A stretch of 64,000 nucleotides of DNA from contig CACZZL010000001.1 of the NCBI GenBank assembly GCA_902785605.1, positions 124,001 to 188,000 on the forward strand. Reading direction: 5' to 3'. Below the pieces are notes generated by a model, which saw only the letters and a list, made by a program, of their open reading frames with translations, was not told the origin of the DNA and searched no databases. Origin of the DNA: an uncultured Bacteroidales bacterium (GTDB lineage: Bacteria > Bacteroidota > Bacteroidia > Bacteroidales > Paludibacteraceae). Positions 1 through 8,768 of the stretch are shown one piece after another. How positions within the stretch are numbered: position 1 is the stretch's first letter; each line of letters begins with the position of its first letter. Both the position numbers and the translations under genes were made by a program.

Positions 1-55
1 CACCGCTGGGACAAAAAATTCAATAACACATACTGACAAAAGTATATTTATAGAT

Positions 56-1363
56 ATGAAAAAACAGCTTTTGGGAATCATCATGGCGCTGAGCGCACTG
101 AGCCTGTCGGCACAGTCGATACCGGAGGAGTATTTGAGTTGGCCGTGCGAGATGCTGCGCGACTCGCTGAACCTGCCGTACTTCTACTGCGACTGCCGTG
201 AGAACACCGAGGTATTCGCATTTCCGTTGGAGCGTGAGATTACCGATACCGTTTGGTATACCGCGACCGTGAACGACCTGCGTCAGGGTTTGTCCGCCTA
301 CTGGTTCGCTAACTGCTCCGTGACGATGGAGGTGTACGCTTTCTGCGCCAGCAAGAAACCGACGATGGTGATCACGGTGGGTGCGAACCGCAACTGCGAT
401 GTAGATAATACAAAGATCAACCAGAAACTGGATGAGATGGGTGAGACGGCGCGTCTGCAGGCTGAGACCCTGACTCCGCACTTGCGCGTTTATCCCAACA
501 ACGGCGGTTCGGGGCATGTCTATTGTTACCCGTACGACCAAGGACCGCACTCGACTTGCGAGAATCCCCTGCCGCTGCTGGTCGGTATGACCTATGTCTG
601 CGACAAAGAGGAGAACGTCTATCGCATGGAGTGGTCTAAGATACCGGCTTCCGGTAAGTCGTTTGTACACTGGAAACAGAAACAGAACAAAGGATGCGAA
701 GTGTGGATGACATTGGACAGCTGTATGGGTGAAGAGATCGGACGAGCTGACCTCTCCGACTCGCTGCATGTCTATCAACCGGATTCGGCTTCGCTGGTCA
801 ACGCACGGAGCGCAAAACGTTCGCTGTGGCTGCACGTGAAACACGCTGCTGGCATTACGGGACGTATCTATTTATATTCCAATCCCAAATACGAGGAAAC
901 GGCCCTGCCGGCAGTCACCAAGAAGACTTGCTACGGCAAGACCATCAAACAGAACGAACGTACCTACAGCACCGACACGGCGTTTGTAGACACGATATGG
1001 GTGGCACGCGATACGCTGACGACCCAACGCATTAACCTGACCTTTACTCAACCGACCCTGGAGTATGACACTGTCTATGTCGATTCGGCCGCTATTCATC
1101 GCGGCTACCGCTATACGCCGTCCGGCGACATCCTGTACGAGTTCGGAGACTACACGCTGGAAGTGAAGAAAACCAACACGTGTACCCGCCGCATCCAGGT
1201 GACCGTAGAGCCGAAGAAACCGGAAGAGCCCCCTGTGAATCCGCAAGAGGGTCTGGAGGACACCCCGGCAGCCCGCAAAGTGCGTAAGATGGTGGAGAAC
1301 GGGCAGATGATCATGATCATTGACGGAAAGAAATACAATGTCTTAGGACAATCTATTCAATAA
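56..1363 (+). CDS. secreted protein with short C-terminal sorting-like motif
   Basis: Predicted exported protein of 435 aa. The N-terminus is a clear Sec signal peptide (MKKQLLGIIMALSALSLSAQ). The central part is Cys-containing and rich in beta-type sequence with no fold I recognise. The last ~30 residues have the pattern K-x5-G-Q-x-x-I-x-x-x-G-K-x-Y-N-x-x-G-Q, a short conserved ending seen on many exported Bacteroidales proteins and thought to act as, or substitute for, a sorting signal. A proline-rich linker (residues ~392-402) precedes it. The gene is followed after 31 bp by the 1728-aa secreted protein, so the two may be co-transcribed. Function unknown; extracellular or surface location is inferred. 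Confidence 0.8.
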   Translation: MKKQLLGIIMALSALSLSAQSIPEEYLSWPCEMLRDSLNLPYFYCDCRENTEVFAFPLEREITDTVWYTATVNDLRQGLSAYWFANCSVTMEVYAFCASKKPTMVITVGANRNCDVDNTKINQKLDEMGETARLQAETLTPHLRVYPNNGGSGHVYCYPYDQGPHSTCENPLPLLVGMTYVCDKEENVYRMEWSKIPASGKSFVHWKQKQNKGCEVWMTLDSCMGEEIGRADLSDSLHVYQPDSASLVNARSAKRSLWLHVKHAAGITGRIYLYSNPKYEETALPAVTKKTCYGKTIKQNERTYSTDTAFVDTIWVARDTLTTQRINLTFTQPTLEYDTVYVDSAAIHRGYRYTPSGDILYEFGDYTLEVKKTNTCTRRIQVTVEPKKPEEPPVNPQEGLEDTPAARKVRKMVENGQMIMIIDGKKYNVLGQSIQ

Positions 1364-1394
1364 AAAACAATAATATTAACCAATCAACAAACAA

Positions 1395-4300
1395 ATGAAG
1401 AAGTTTTTCTTACTGACCCTATTGTCCATGGTGACCGTCTCGATGATGGCCATCGGTAACAATAGCGGTAGTACCAAAGCCAATGCAATTGACTTTGATT
1501 GGAGTACGGGAGTGGAGCACGCAGGCGGTACCAAGTGGTATCGCGTGGATTTGGCACCTCTCTACGAAGAGGAGAATCCCTCCCTTACCCTGTATCTGAC
1601 CAACCCGAGCAACGAGGTGGGTACTTCTGTAAATGTTAGCATGAAGGCAACGGTAGCCGGCGAGACGGAGTCGAAAGACTACTCGATCGCAGCGCGTCAG
1701 TACAAGACCTACACGGCCAATGCCTCTCTGCTCGTTCGTCTCAAACAGACGGAGATCTACCTGACTCTTACGTCGAACGGTCGTCTCAAACTGAGTGCTA
1801 AGGTGTTTGAGGCAGCCGACTTGGATGAGACCTGTAAGGATGCCCGTACCCTCAACTGGAACACGCTCGCTACCCAGGCACCGAGTTATTCGGCATGGTG
1901 GAAAGTGAGCCTGGATCCTGTGAAGAACGCGTCGGACAAAGATGCGAAGATCACCATCACCAACACCGGTTCTCAAACGGTGAACCTCAAGGTAGGTCAG
2001 TCTCTTGACTGCCCGTCTTCGGGTTTGACTAAGCGTAACTACACGCTTGCTCCGAACGAGTCGGTAGTGGACACCGTACCGCGCAGCATGATCCTGAACG
2101 TGCAGCCGGACGAGCTCTACTTCGGTATTGAGAACGTGGAGTCGCAGGTGAGCATGAAAGTGGAGCTGGTGAACCAACCCGCACAGCCGATCATTCCGGC
2201 AACAGAGCATGCCGTTGAACTGCATGTGACGGACACGATTGTCATTCCTGCCGGCCGTACGCTGTACAAAGTGAGCGTGGCTGACATGGACTCGATGATG
2301 AAGTACGAGCCTGAGTTTACCTATCGCAACGAGCAAGCTGCTCCTGCTAACCTGTCCATTAAGATGGCGTTCGAGCACGAGGCGTATGGTACCAGCAACA
2401 CCGACTACGAACTGGCTCCGGGCGAGGAGGAGATCGTAGTGTACAAGAAGAACATGTTGGCCGGCTTGGCAGATGTGGATTCGATCTTCCTGCTCACTAT
2501 CACCGACCAGCCGATTAACTTCTACGGCCGTTACAAACACGTACGTGAAGGTAAGGCTTGTAAGACCAACATCGACTTCAACTGGGAGACCGGTCATGTT
2601 CAGGAAGCACGTACCACACAGTGGTATGCAGTGGATGTGACAGCTGCTCGTAATGACCTCAAGGACATCATGGTGTATGCTATGAACCTCAGTGGTGAGC
2701 CGGCTAAGGTGAAGACATCGTTCGCATTCTCCTGCCCGTATATCGACTTGCAGGAGATGGAGCGCACTCTCGCTGTAGGCAACGACACCGTTTCGCGTCG
2801 CGTCGTTTATTCGACCTATGCCCTGCTGTCGGATGTCGTATGGTTCGGTTTGGAGACCGACCAGGAGGTTCGTTTCTGGGCTGACACAGTGGCTGCACAG
2901 ACCAAAGATGATCCGGATCCTGCTTGTTTGTCGGCTACTGACTTCAATTGGGAGCAAGGTGTACATCAGAATGCCAACGACACCACCTGGTATCGTATCG
3001 ACATGACTATGGTTCGCGAGTCTGCCGCTAAGTTCCCGACGCTGAGCATCCAGAACTTCAGCACGACCGACACCCTGACGCTCGTTACCGAGCAGTCGCT
3101 CGAGTGTCCGGATCAAATCGAGAACGAAGTGCGTACGATCAAGATCGAGCCGAGCGGCTCGTATGAGAGCAAGATCTCGCGTAACTTGTTCGAGCATATC
3201 TCGCAAAACGAGTTGTGGGTTCGCCTGACCGGTAACTGCGAGTTCTCGCTCCAGGTTCGTCTGACCGAAGAGTCCGCAGGTGCCAGCTGTATGTCCGCTG
3301 TGCCGTTCAACTGGGTTTCCGGTAACATACAGGATGCGAATGCCAATGTATGGTACTCGGTTGACCTACGCGATGTAATGCAAGACGGCAACGATATCAA
3401 ACTGCATATCAAGAACAACGATAATGAGCCCTGTAAGGGTTATGCGCAACTCATCTACTCGTGCCCGAGCGATGAGGAGCCGTCTCTGCAGAACTTCAAC
3501 CTCGCTAAGTCCGAGGAGCGTAAGATCACCGTCCAGGCAAGCGCATTCGAAATGGTGGACGACAGTACGATCTATGTGAACGTACAAGGTTCGACTTCGA
3601 TTCGTTTCTGGGTTGAGGTACTGCCTCCGGAGGACTTCGATACCATCTACGCAGACGGTTTGACGCTCATCCCGCTCCAGTGGGATAGCATCTATACCCA
3701 AACGGAAGATACCGTATGGTACATCATTCCGCAGTCGGAGATCGAGAAAGTACGTAATCTGGACGAGAAACAGAAACCGGTAGCGCATGTCATCAACCTC
3801 GGCAGCGAGGAGATCTCGATCAAGGGTGAGGCCGCTTTTGCGTTCCCGATCACAAAGAAGATGATGACCAAGACCAAGGGCCTCAAGGCCGGCGCACACT
3901 TCACAGATACGATCCCTGTAGGTACGTTTGACCAGTTCCTCAAGAAAGACTCGATCATCATTCGCGTGACCCGTCCGAAGGGTACGGCTGCATTCCAGTT
4001 CCGTGCAGAGCTCGTGAAGGCGTTCAGCGGTAACGACCGTAAGGATGCTATTCCGTTCCCGATCGGTAAGATCATTGAGCAGTCGGCTAACTCGGCTATC
4101 TGGTATAAGATGAGAACAGCGGATTGGAAGAAGAATCCGAACATGTACAACAAGAGCCTCAAGGCATACACCAAGAACGTAGGTACCACTACGGCGGATA
4201 TCACAGTAGAGGCTTATGACGGATACGATTCGGATGTGAATATGTTGGAAGGACGCGGTTCGATTCGTTCGCCGCAAGGTGAGATCCGTCAGCGTACGAT

Positions 4301-6581
4301 CCCGGCACAAGTCATCTACGGCTTGGGCGATGTAGAGGTTTACTTCCGAGTAACTACGACCGATACGCTTATCTTCGAGACCTTCCTTGATAGCGAATAC
4401 GCTCCGGCACCGGTTGATCCGATGCAAGACTCGGCTAAACTGCTGGTTCCGAACGTAGACTACACTATTCCGGGTGACAACGAGGCACACTGGTACCGCG
4501 TTTGTGTACCGTATCTGCGTAATAACTATCGTTACGTACATGCCGGTACGCTCACCTATGAGCTGTTTGGTAAGACGACCATCGAGGCGACGGCTACGCT
4601 GTCCGACAACCTGGATTTCGCAATGCCTGTTCGTACACGTACGATCAATACAGCCGGTGGTCATCGATTTGGTGAGAAAGCGCTGCCTGACCTGGTAGCT
4701 GAGGCTGCCAGCAGAGGTGCACACCGTAACCTGGATATCTCTTCGTTCCACGAGGACTATGTAGATAGCATGTTGCACCGTTACATCACCGACGACTCGA
4801 TCAGCGTTTATGTACGTATCAAGTCCGATAAGGATATCAAGGCACGTCTGAACTTGCCGCAGATCACCGGTGACGCTTGTGTTAACTTCATGGAGTTCGA
4901 CTGGGAGCACGGTAACGTCAATGCAGCCGGTAAGACCAACTGGATCCGCGTTCAACTGGACGAGAGTCGTGTGCCGGAAGGTAAGGATCTCATGCTCCAC
5001 TTGGACAACTGGGCTAGCGGTTCGACCGATGTGGATGTAGAGATCTATCCGGGTGACTGCTCGGCAGCACTCGAGGGATCGCTCCACCGTACGCTGGTAA
5101 CCGATACGACCAAGGTACTTGAGCGCCAGTTGCTGGCTACTTGGGGATGGACTAACCTCATGTTCAAGTACACCTCTGACTCGGCAACCCATATCTGGGC
5201 TGAGATTGTCGATCATATTGACCGTGACACGTTGGATGTGGATCTGGATACGATCTATGTTTGTCCGATGACTGAGTTCGAGGACGAGTACGATCACGTA
5301 CTCCATACTATCGATCCGAGCGATCCGACCTCTTGGACCTGGACCACTCCGTATGACTCGATCGATAAGTCGGAGGCTAAGATCACAACGTATATGTACA
5401 CCTATCACGTGCTTCCGCTCCAAGAGCCGGATGCAGCGCTCTATCCGATCACTTCGATGCTGGATAAGATCGTGATCACCCGCGGTAAGGTGCTCGACAT
5501 GACCGCCGCTTCGGCTGCGCTCTTCGCGAACCTGACCAACGATCACGAGGATTCGATCATGTACGTAGACCATGTGGATAGCATCCTGTGGGAGTACAGT
5601 CCGGACAACGCAACCTTCTATCCGATTCCGGCTACTCCGCTGGCTTCGGAGGCGATCGTGCTGCGTTACCGTCTGCTCACCGAGTGTGCGGGTGACACCG
5701 TGACGAGTGCTTACTACTACAACCTGACCCGTGACACCTTGGTAGTGGATGATGCTTGTAAGTCCTACACATGGGAGGGCACGACCTACACCGAGTCCAA
5801 GTTGGATTCCGTGATTTACCCGCTGGCTAACGGCTGTGACAGTATCGCATACCTCGACCTCACGATCCTGTCGCCTGTAACGGGCAAGGATAGCGTCGAG
5901 AACTGCTACTTCTACACATGGACCGCAGGTGACGGTAAGACTTACTACAACGATACGACCGTTACGTACACCTTCGACGGTGGCGCGGCTAACGGCTGTG
6001 ATAGCATTGTGACGATGAAGATCAAAGTGAACAACCCGTACCTGATGACGCTGCCGCTGGTAGCTAAGTACGGTGATCGTCTGCTCATGATCGACCGTAA
6101 TGCGATCAACAGCATGGACGGCTGGAACCTCGATATCGTGAACGATACGATCCTCGTGAAGTGGTACCAAGAGGCTACTCCGGAGAATGAGTTCCTGGGC
6201 TACGGATATTACTACACCAAGTCGAACGGCGACGTGCTTGATGCAGGCACTTACTACGCACTCGTAGAGATCCCTGCTGCGGAAGGCGAACCTTGCGGTT
6301 TGAAGGGTGAGACCAACCACTACACTGTGGCTGGTGCAGCGCCGGCTCCCGCTCTCGTTCCGTCACTCGCTCGTCCGGGTGAGGATGTGACCGTACTGAA
6401 TCTCGATCCGGAGAAAGAGACGCTCATCCGCATCTTCACAACCGACGGATTGCTGCAAGGAATGTACACCGTTCGCGGTGAGACGTCCTTCACCATCAAA
6501 GCCGCTTACGAAGTAGGATTCTACCTCGTTGAGTTGAGCAATGATGATCTGAAATCAACTTTACGTTACATTGTTAAATAA
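1395..6581 (+). CDS. giant modular secreted protein with type IX-like C-terminal domain
   Basis: 1728-aa exported protein. A signal peptide covers residues 1-20 (MKKFFLLTLLSMVTVSMMA). About ten diverged beta-sandwich-like modules of ~120-145 aa follow, beginning near residues 29, 146, 270, 388, 510, 632, 755, 882, 1012 and 1160; the typical opening is C-x4-x-FNW-x2-G-x8-W-Y-x-VD. Near residues 1450-1540 lie two copies of a Cys/NGCDSI-type repeat common in large surface proteins of this phylum. The last ~75 residues (TVLNL, GFYLVEL, ending LRYIVK) look like a type A C-terminal sorting domain of the type IX secretion system. Probably a surface or extracellular protein exported with help of machinery that includes PorW, encoded 2 kb downstream. 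Ligand or activity cannot be inferred. Confidence 0.85.
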   Translation: MKKFFLLTLLSMVTVSMMAIGNNSGSTKANAIDFDWSTGVEHAGGTKWYRVDLAPLYEEENPSLTLYLTNPSNEVGTSVNVSMKATVAGETESKDYSIAARQYKTYTANASLLVRLKQTEIYLTLTSNGRLKLSAKVFEAADLDETCKDARTLNWNTLATQAPSYSAWWKVSLDPVKNASDKDAKITITNTGSQTVNLKVGQSLDCPSSGLTKRNYTLAPNESVVDTVPRSMILNVQPDELYFGIENVESQVSMKVELVNQPAQPIIPATEHAVELHVTDTIVIPAGRTLYKVSVADMDSMMKYEPEFTYRNEQAAPANLSIKMAFEHEAYGTSNTDYELAPGEEEIVVYKKNMLAGLADVDSIFLLTITDQPINFYGRYKHVREGKACKTNIDFNWETGHVQEARTTQWYAVDVTAARNDLKDIMVYAMNLSGEPAKVKTSFAFSCPYIDLQEMERTLAVGNDTVSRRVVYSTYALLSDVVWFGLETDQEVRFWADTVAAQTKDDPDPACLSATDFNWEQGVHQNANDTTWYRIDMTMVRESAAKFPTLSIQNFSTTDTLTLVTEQSLECPDQIENEVRTIKIEPSGSYESKISRNLFEHISQNELWVRLTGNCEFSLQVRLTEESAGASCMSAVPFNWVSGNIQDANANVWYSVDLRDVMQDGNDIKLHIKNNDNEPCKGYAQLIYSCPSDEEPSLQNFNLAKSEERKITVQASAFEMVDDSTIYVNVQGSTSIRFWVEVLPPEDFDTIYADGLTLIPLQWDSIYTQTEDTVWYIIPQSEIEKVRNLDEKQKPVAHVINLGSEEISIKGEAAFAFPITKKMMTKTKGLKAGAHFTDTIPVGTFDQFLKKDSIIIRVTRPKGTAAFQFRAELVKAFSGNDRKDAIPFPIGKIIEQSANSAIWYKMRTADWKKNPNMYNKSLKAYTKNVGTTTADITVEAYDGYDSDVNMLEGRGSIRSPQGEIRQRTIPAQVIYGLGDVEVYFRVTTTDTLIFETFLDSEYAPAPVDPMQDSAKLLVPNVDYTIPGDNEAHWYRVCVPYLRNNYRYVHAGTLTYELFGKTTIEATATLSDNLDFAMPVRTRTINTAGGHRFGEKALPDLVAEAASRGAHRNLDISSFHEDYVDSMLHRYITDDSISVYVRIKSDKDIKARLNLPQITGDACVNFMEFDWEHGNVNAAGKTNWIRVQLDESRVPEGKDLMLHLDNWASGSTDVDVEIYPGDCSAALEGSLHRTLVTDTTKVLERQLLATWGWTNLMFKYTSDSATHIWAEIVDHIDRDTLDVDLDTIYVCPMTEFEDEYDHVLHTIDPSDPTSWTWTTPYDSIDKSEAKITTYMYTYHVLPLQEPDAALYPITSMLDKIVITRGKVLDMTAASAALFANLTNDHEDSIMYVDHVDSILWEYSPDNATFYPIPATPLASEAIVLRYRLLTECAGDTVTSAYYYNLTRDTLVVDDACKSYTWEGTTYTESKLDSVIYPLANGCDSIAYLDLTILSPVTGKDSVENCYFYTWTAGDGKTYYNDTTVTYTFDGGAANGCDSIVTMKIKVNNPYLMTLPLVAKYGDRLLMIDRNAINSMDGWNLDIVNDTILVKWYQEATPENEFLGYGYYYTKSNGDVLDAGTYYALVEIPAAEGEPCGLKGETNHYTVAGAAPAPALVPSLARPGEDVTVLNLDPEKETLIRIFTTDGLLQGMYTVRGETSFTIKAAYEVGFYLVELSNDDLKSTLRYIVK

Positions 6582-6598
6582 GAATAGGAGGTAGCACA

Positions 6599-8071
6599 AT
6601 GAAGACAATCAAATCAATTCTAATTGCAGCCATCCTGATCAGTGCATCTGCCGTGTCGACCCTGTCGGCACAGCAGGCAGATGTGCCGGCATACCAATTC
6701 CAAGTGGCTATCGGCGACTCCGTCATGATCAAGCCCGAGTGTACCAAGTACCTCACCGGAGAGACTCCGTCTTCCTGGGTATGGGACAAAGTGCATACGG
6801 TACGTCAGTTGGGTACGAAAAAAGATCCGAACAAGTACCCGAACGGTGTCCTGTTGATGAATATCTACTCCTGGGTTTGTGACTCGTGTCTGTACGTAGT
6901 CAACGGTCGCGCACAAGAAGCAGTTAAGGAAGCTGCTGAAGAGCAGGCTGAGGACAAAGCTGCTTTTGAGCAGGATCAAAAAGCCAGAAGAGAAGCAGGT
7001 CAGTTGACTCAGGAAGAGGAGAAAGCCGTCCGTGAGGCGGAGCGTGCAGCTCGTGAGGCGGAAGAGATAGAGAAACGCAGAGCGGCTATCCGTGAAGCAG
7101 AAGAGAAAGAGGCTGCTGAGAAAGCAGCTCGTGAGGCTGAAGAACAGCGTCTGGCAGCCGAGAAGGCAGAGGAAGAGCGTCAGAAAGCAGAGCAGGCTAA
7201 AGCAGACTCGATCAAATCGGCTGAGCAGAAGCACAAGAACTACTACGACCGTTTCACGATCGGTGTACGCGGCGGTGCAGCAGGTCTGCTCCATACCGTA
7301 CAGTCCGGTAGTTGGACCTGTGGTGGTGACGCTTTGCTCGACCTGCAGTATGCACACTATTGGACCAATGACAGCCGTCCGGCTGACCTGGGTATCATCG
7401 TCGGTCTGGGTATCGGTTATTCGCAGAGCGGCATGAAAGCTGCGGTGGATACCTCCTATACCGTTTCGACCACGGATGGTAACATCGACTATACGCTCAA
7501 GGCAGACGAAGTGCGTGAGCACGACGGACAGCTCCAACTCGAGGTGCCGTTGATGTTCTCCATGATCCATGAAAACGGTCTGTTCCTCAACGTCGGTCCG
7601 AAGTTCATGATCCCGGTTTACACGCCGTACAAGCAGAACATCACCAACCCCGACATCAACGCTTACTTCCCGGCTGAGGGTGTGAACGTTTCCAACGAGG
7701 TGATCACCGGTTATCTCAAAGACAACCAGTTGACCAACGCCGGTACGGATAACGGTAACCAGTTCTCCATCAACGTGATGGTAACGGCTGAACTCGGATA
7801 CGAGTGGACGCTGAAGAGCGGTAACTCGCTCGGCCTGGGTGCATACGCGAACTACTGCGTTTACAACAGCTTCAAGAACAACGGTTCGGTGAAATCGCTC
7901 ATGGACGTAACCGCTCCGCAAGGTTCGTCGGTAGCTACCGTAGATGTCCTCTCGGCAACGAAGACCTACGCTACCGGTCTGGGATATTTTGATGCAGGTA
8001 TCAAACTCGCATACCACTTCAACTTCCCGAAGAAGCAGTATAAGCACTTCTCGAATTCTAAATTGTTCTAA
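6599..8071 (+). CDS. outer-membrane beta-barrel protein with charged coiled-coil segment
   Basis: 490-aa envelope protein. A signal peptide ends around residue 25 (LSAQ). A ~75-aa N-terminal region with two Cys (CDSC) follows. Residues ~105-205 are an Ala/Glu/Lys/Arg-rich segment with repeated REAEE-type units, surely a long helix or coiled coil. From ~residue 212 to the end the sequence alternates like a beta-barrel of the PorT/OMP_b-brl type (GVRGGAAGLL, LGIIVGLGIGYSQ, FDAGIKLAYHFNF). The helix could span the periplasm or touch peptidoglycan, with the barrel as anchor; that is inference. The start is 17 bp after the preceding gene and tsaB begins 4 bp after its stop. Confidence 0.8.
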   Translation: MKTIKSILIAAILISASAVSTLSAQQADVPAYQFQVAIGDSVMIKPECTKYLTGETPSSWVWDKVHTVRQLGTKKDPNKYPNGVLLMNIYSWVCDSCLYVVNGRAQEAVKEAAEEQAEDKAAFEQDQKARREAGQLTQEEEKAVREAERAAREAEEIEKRRAAIREAEEKEAAEKAAREAEEQRLAAEKAEEERQKAEQAKADSIKSAEQKHKNYYDRFTIGVRGGAAGLLHTVQSGSWTCGGDALLDLQYAHYWTNDSRPADLGIIVGLGIGYSQSGMKAAVDTSYTVSTTDGNIDYTLKADEVREHDGQLQLEVPLMFSMIHENGLFLNVGPKFMIPVYTPYKQNITNPDINAYFPAEGVNVSNEVITGYLKDNQLTNAGTDNGNQFSINVMVTAELGYEWTLKSGNSLGLGAYANYCVYNSFKNNGSVKSLMDVTAPQGSSVATVDVLSATKTYATGLGYFDAGIKLAYHFNFPKKQYKHFSNSKLF

Positions 8072-8075
8072 GCGA

Positions 8076-8738
8076 ATGACGATACTGTGTATCGAAACTA
8101 GTACATCGGTTTGTTCGGCCGCCATCTGTAAGGATGGCGAGCCGATCAGCCAGTGTATATGCCGCGAAGGTAGTAATCATGCACGATTGCTACCTCGTTA
8201 TATTCAGCAACTGCTCACCGAGGCACGCCAACAAGGCCTGACCATCGAGGCGGTTGCACTCTCTGAAGGACCGGGCAGTTATACCGGCCTTCGTATCGGA
8301 TCCTCTACCGCCAAGGGACTATGCTACGGACTGAGTATCCCGCTCATTCCCGTTCCGACCCTCGAGGTGCTCAAAATCGCATCCGGAGTCAAGGAGGGCG
8401 TGCTCATCCCTATGATAGACGCAAGGCGAATGGAGGTGTATACCATGATCGACGGTGAGACCAAAGCGGTCGTCGTCGAGAACGAACAGAGCCTGTACAC
8501 CGGAGATCAAACGGTGTATTACTTCGGTGACGGAGCCGAGAAGTGCTCCAAAGTCATCACAAAACCCAACTGGCACTATGTCCCCGGCATCGTGCCCGAA
8601 GCACAATATGTGGGTGCTTGGGCAGAAACTAAAGCGGCTAAAGGCGAAGGGTTGAAGGCGAATGAAATAGCGTACTACGAACCCTACTATCTCAAAGAGT
8701 TCATTGCCGCTCCGAGTCATGTCAAAGGACTTGTATAA
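8076..8738 (+). CDS. tsaB: tRNA N6-threonylcarbamoyladenosine synthesis protein TsaB
   Basis: TsaB is the ASKHA-fold partner of TsaD in making t6A37 on tRNAs that read ANN codons. The 220-aa length fits the family. The N-terminal ATPase-fold strand ILCIETST is at residues 3-10 and the conserved SEGPGSYTGLRIGSSTAKG segment at ~63-81. I chose ATG 8076, 4 bp after the upstream stop, because the TsaB N-terminus begins exactly there; an in-frame extension to 7944 would lie inside the barrel gene. Near the C-terminus (residues ~188-197) the sequence KAAKGEGLKAN is encoded by a heptamer array, in a position that is variable in the family. Confidence 0.93.
   Translation: MTILCIETSTSVCSAAICKDGEPISQCICREGSNHARLLPRYIQQLLTEARQQGLTIEAVALSEGPGSYTGLRIGSSTAKGLCYGLSIPLIPVPTLEVLKIASGVKEGVLIPMIDARRMEVYTMIDGETKAVVVENEQSLYTGDQTVYYFGDGAEKCSKVITKPNWHYVPGIVPEAQYVGAWAETKAAKGEGLKANEIAYYEPYYLKEFIAAPSHVKGLV
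8636..8663 (+). repeat. heptamer array in tsaB (GGCGAAN family)
   Basis: Four 7-bp units: GGCTAAA, GGCGAAG, GGTTGAA, GGCGAAT. It lies in frame in the variable C-terminal part of tsaB and encodes AKGEGLKAN. Confidence 0.7.
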
Positions 8739-8768
8739 AGGTGAAAGGTTATAGGTGAAAGGTTATAG
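8739..8768 (+). repeat. heptamer array forming the tsaB-porW spacer
   Basis: Four perfect alternating units, AGGTGAA and AGGTTAT twice each, begin directly after the tsaB stop codon. The GTG start codon of porW is inside the third unit, so the array supplies both the spacer and the first codons of porW. Confidence 0.9.

Noticed and set aside
3366-6320. 984-codon open frame on the minus strand opposite the giant secreted protein
   Set aside because: It mirrors the codon bias of the plus-strand gene and has no signal or domain pattern; the same holds for the other long antisense frames (1419-3206, 17012-18910, 32228-33694, 34203-35597, 62969-63610).
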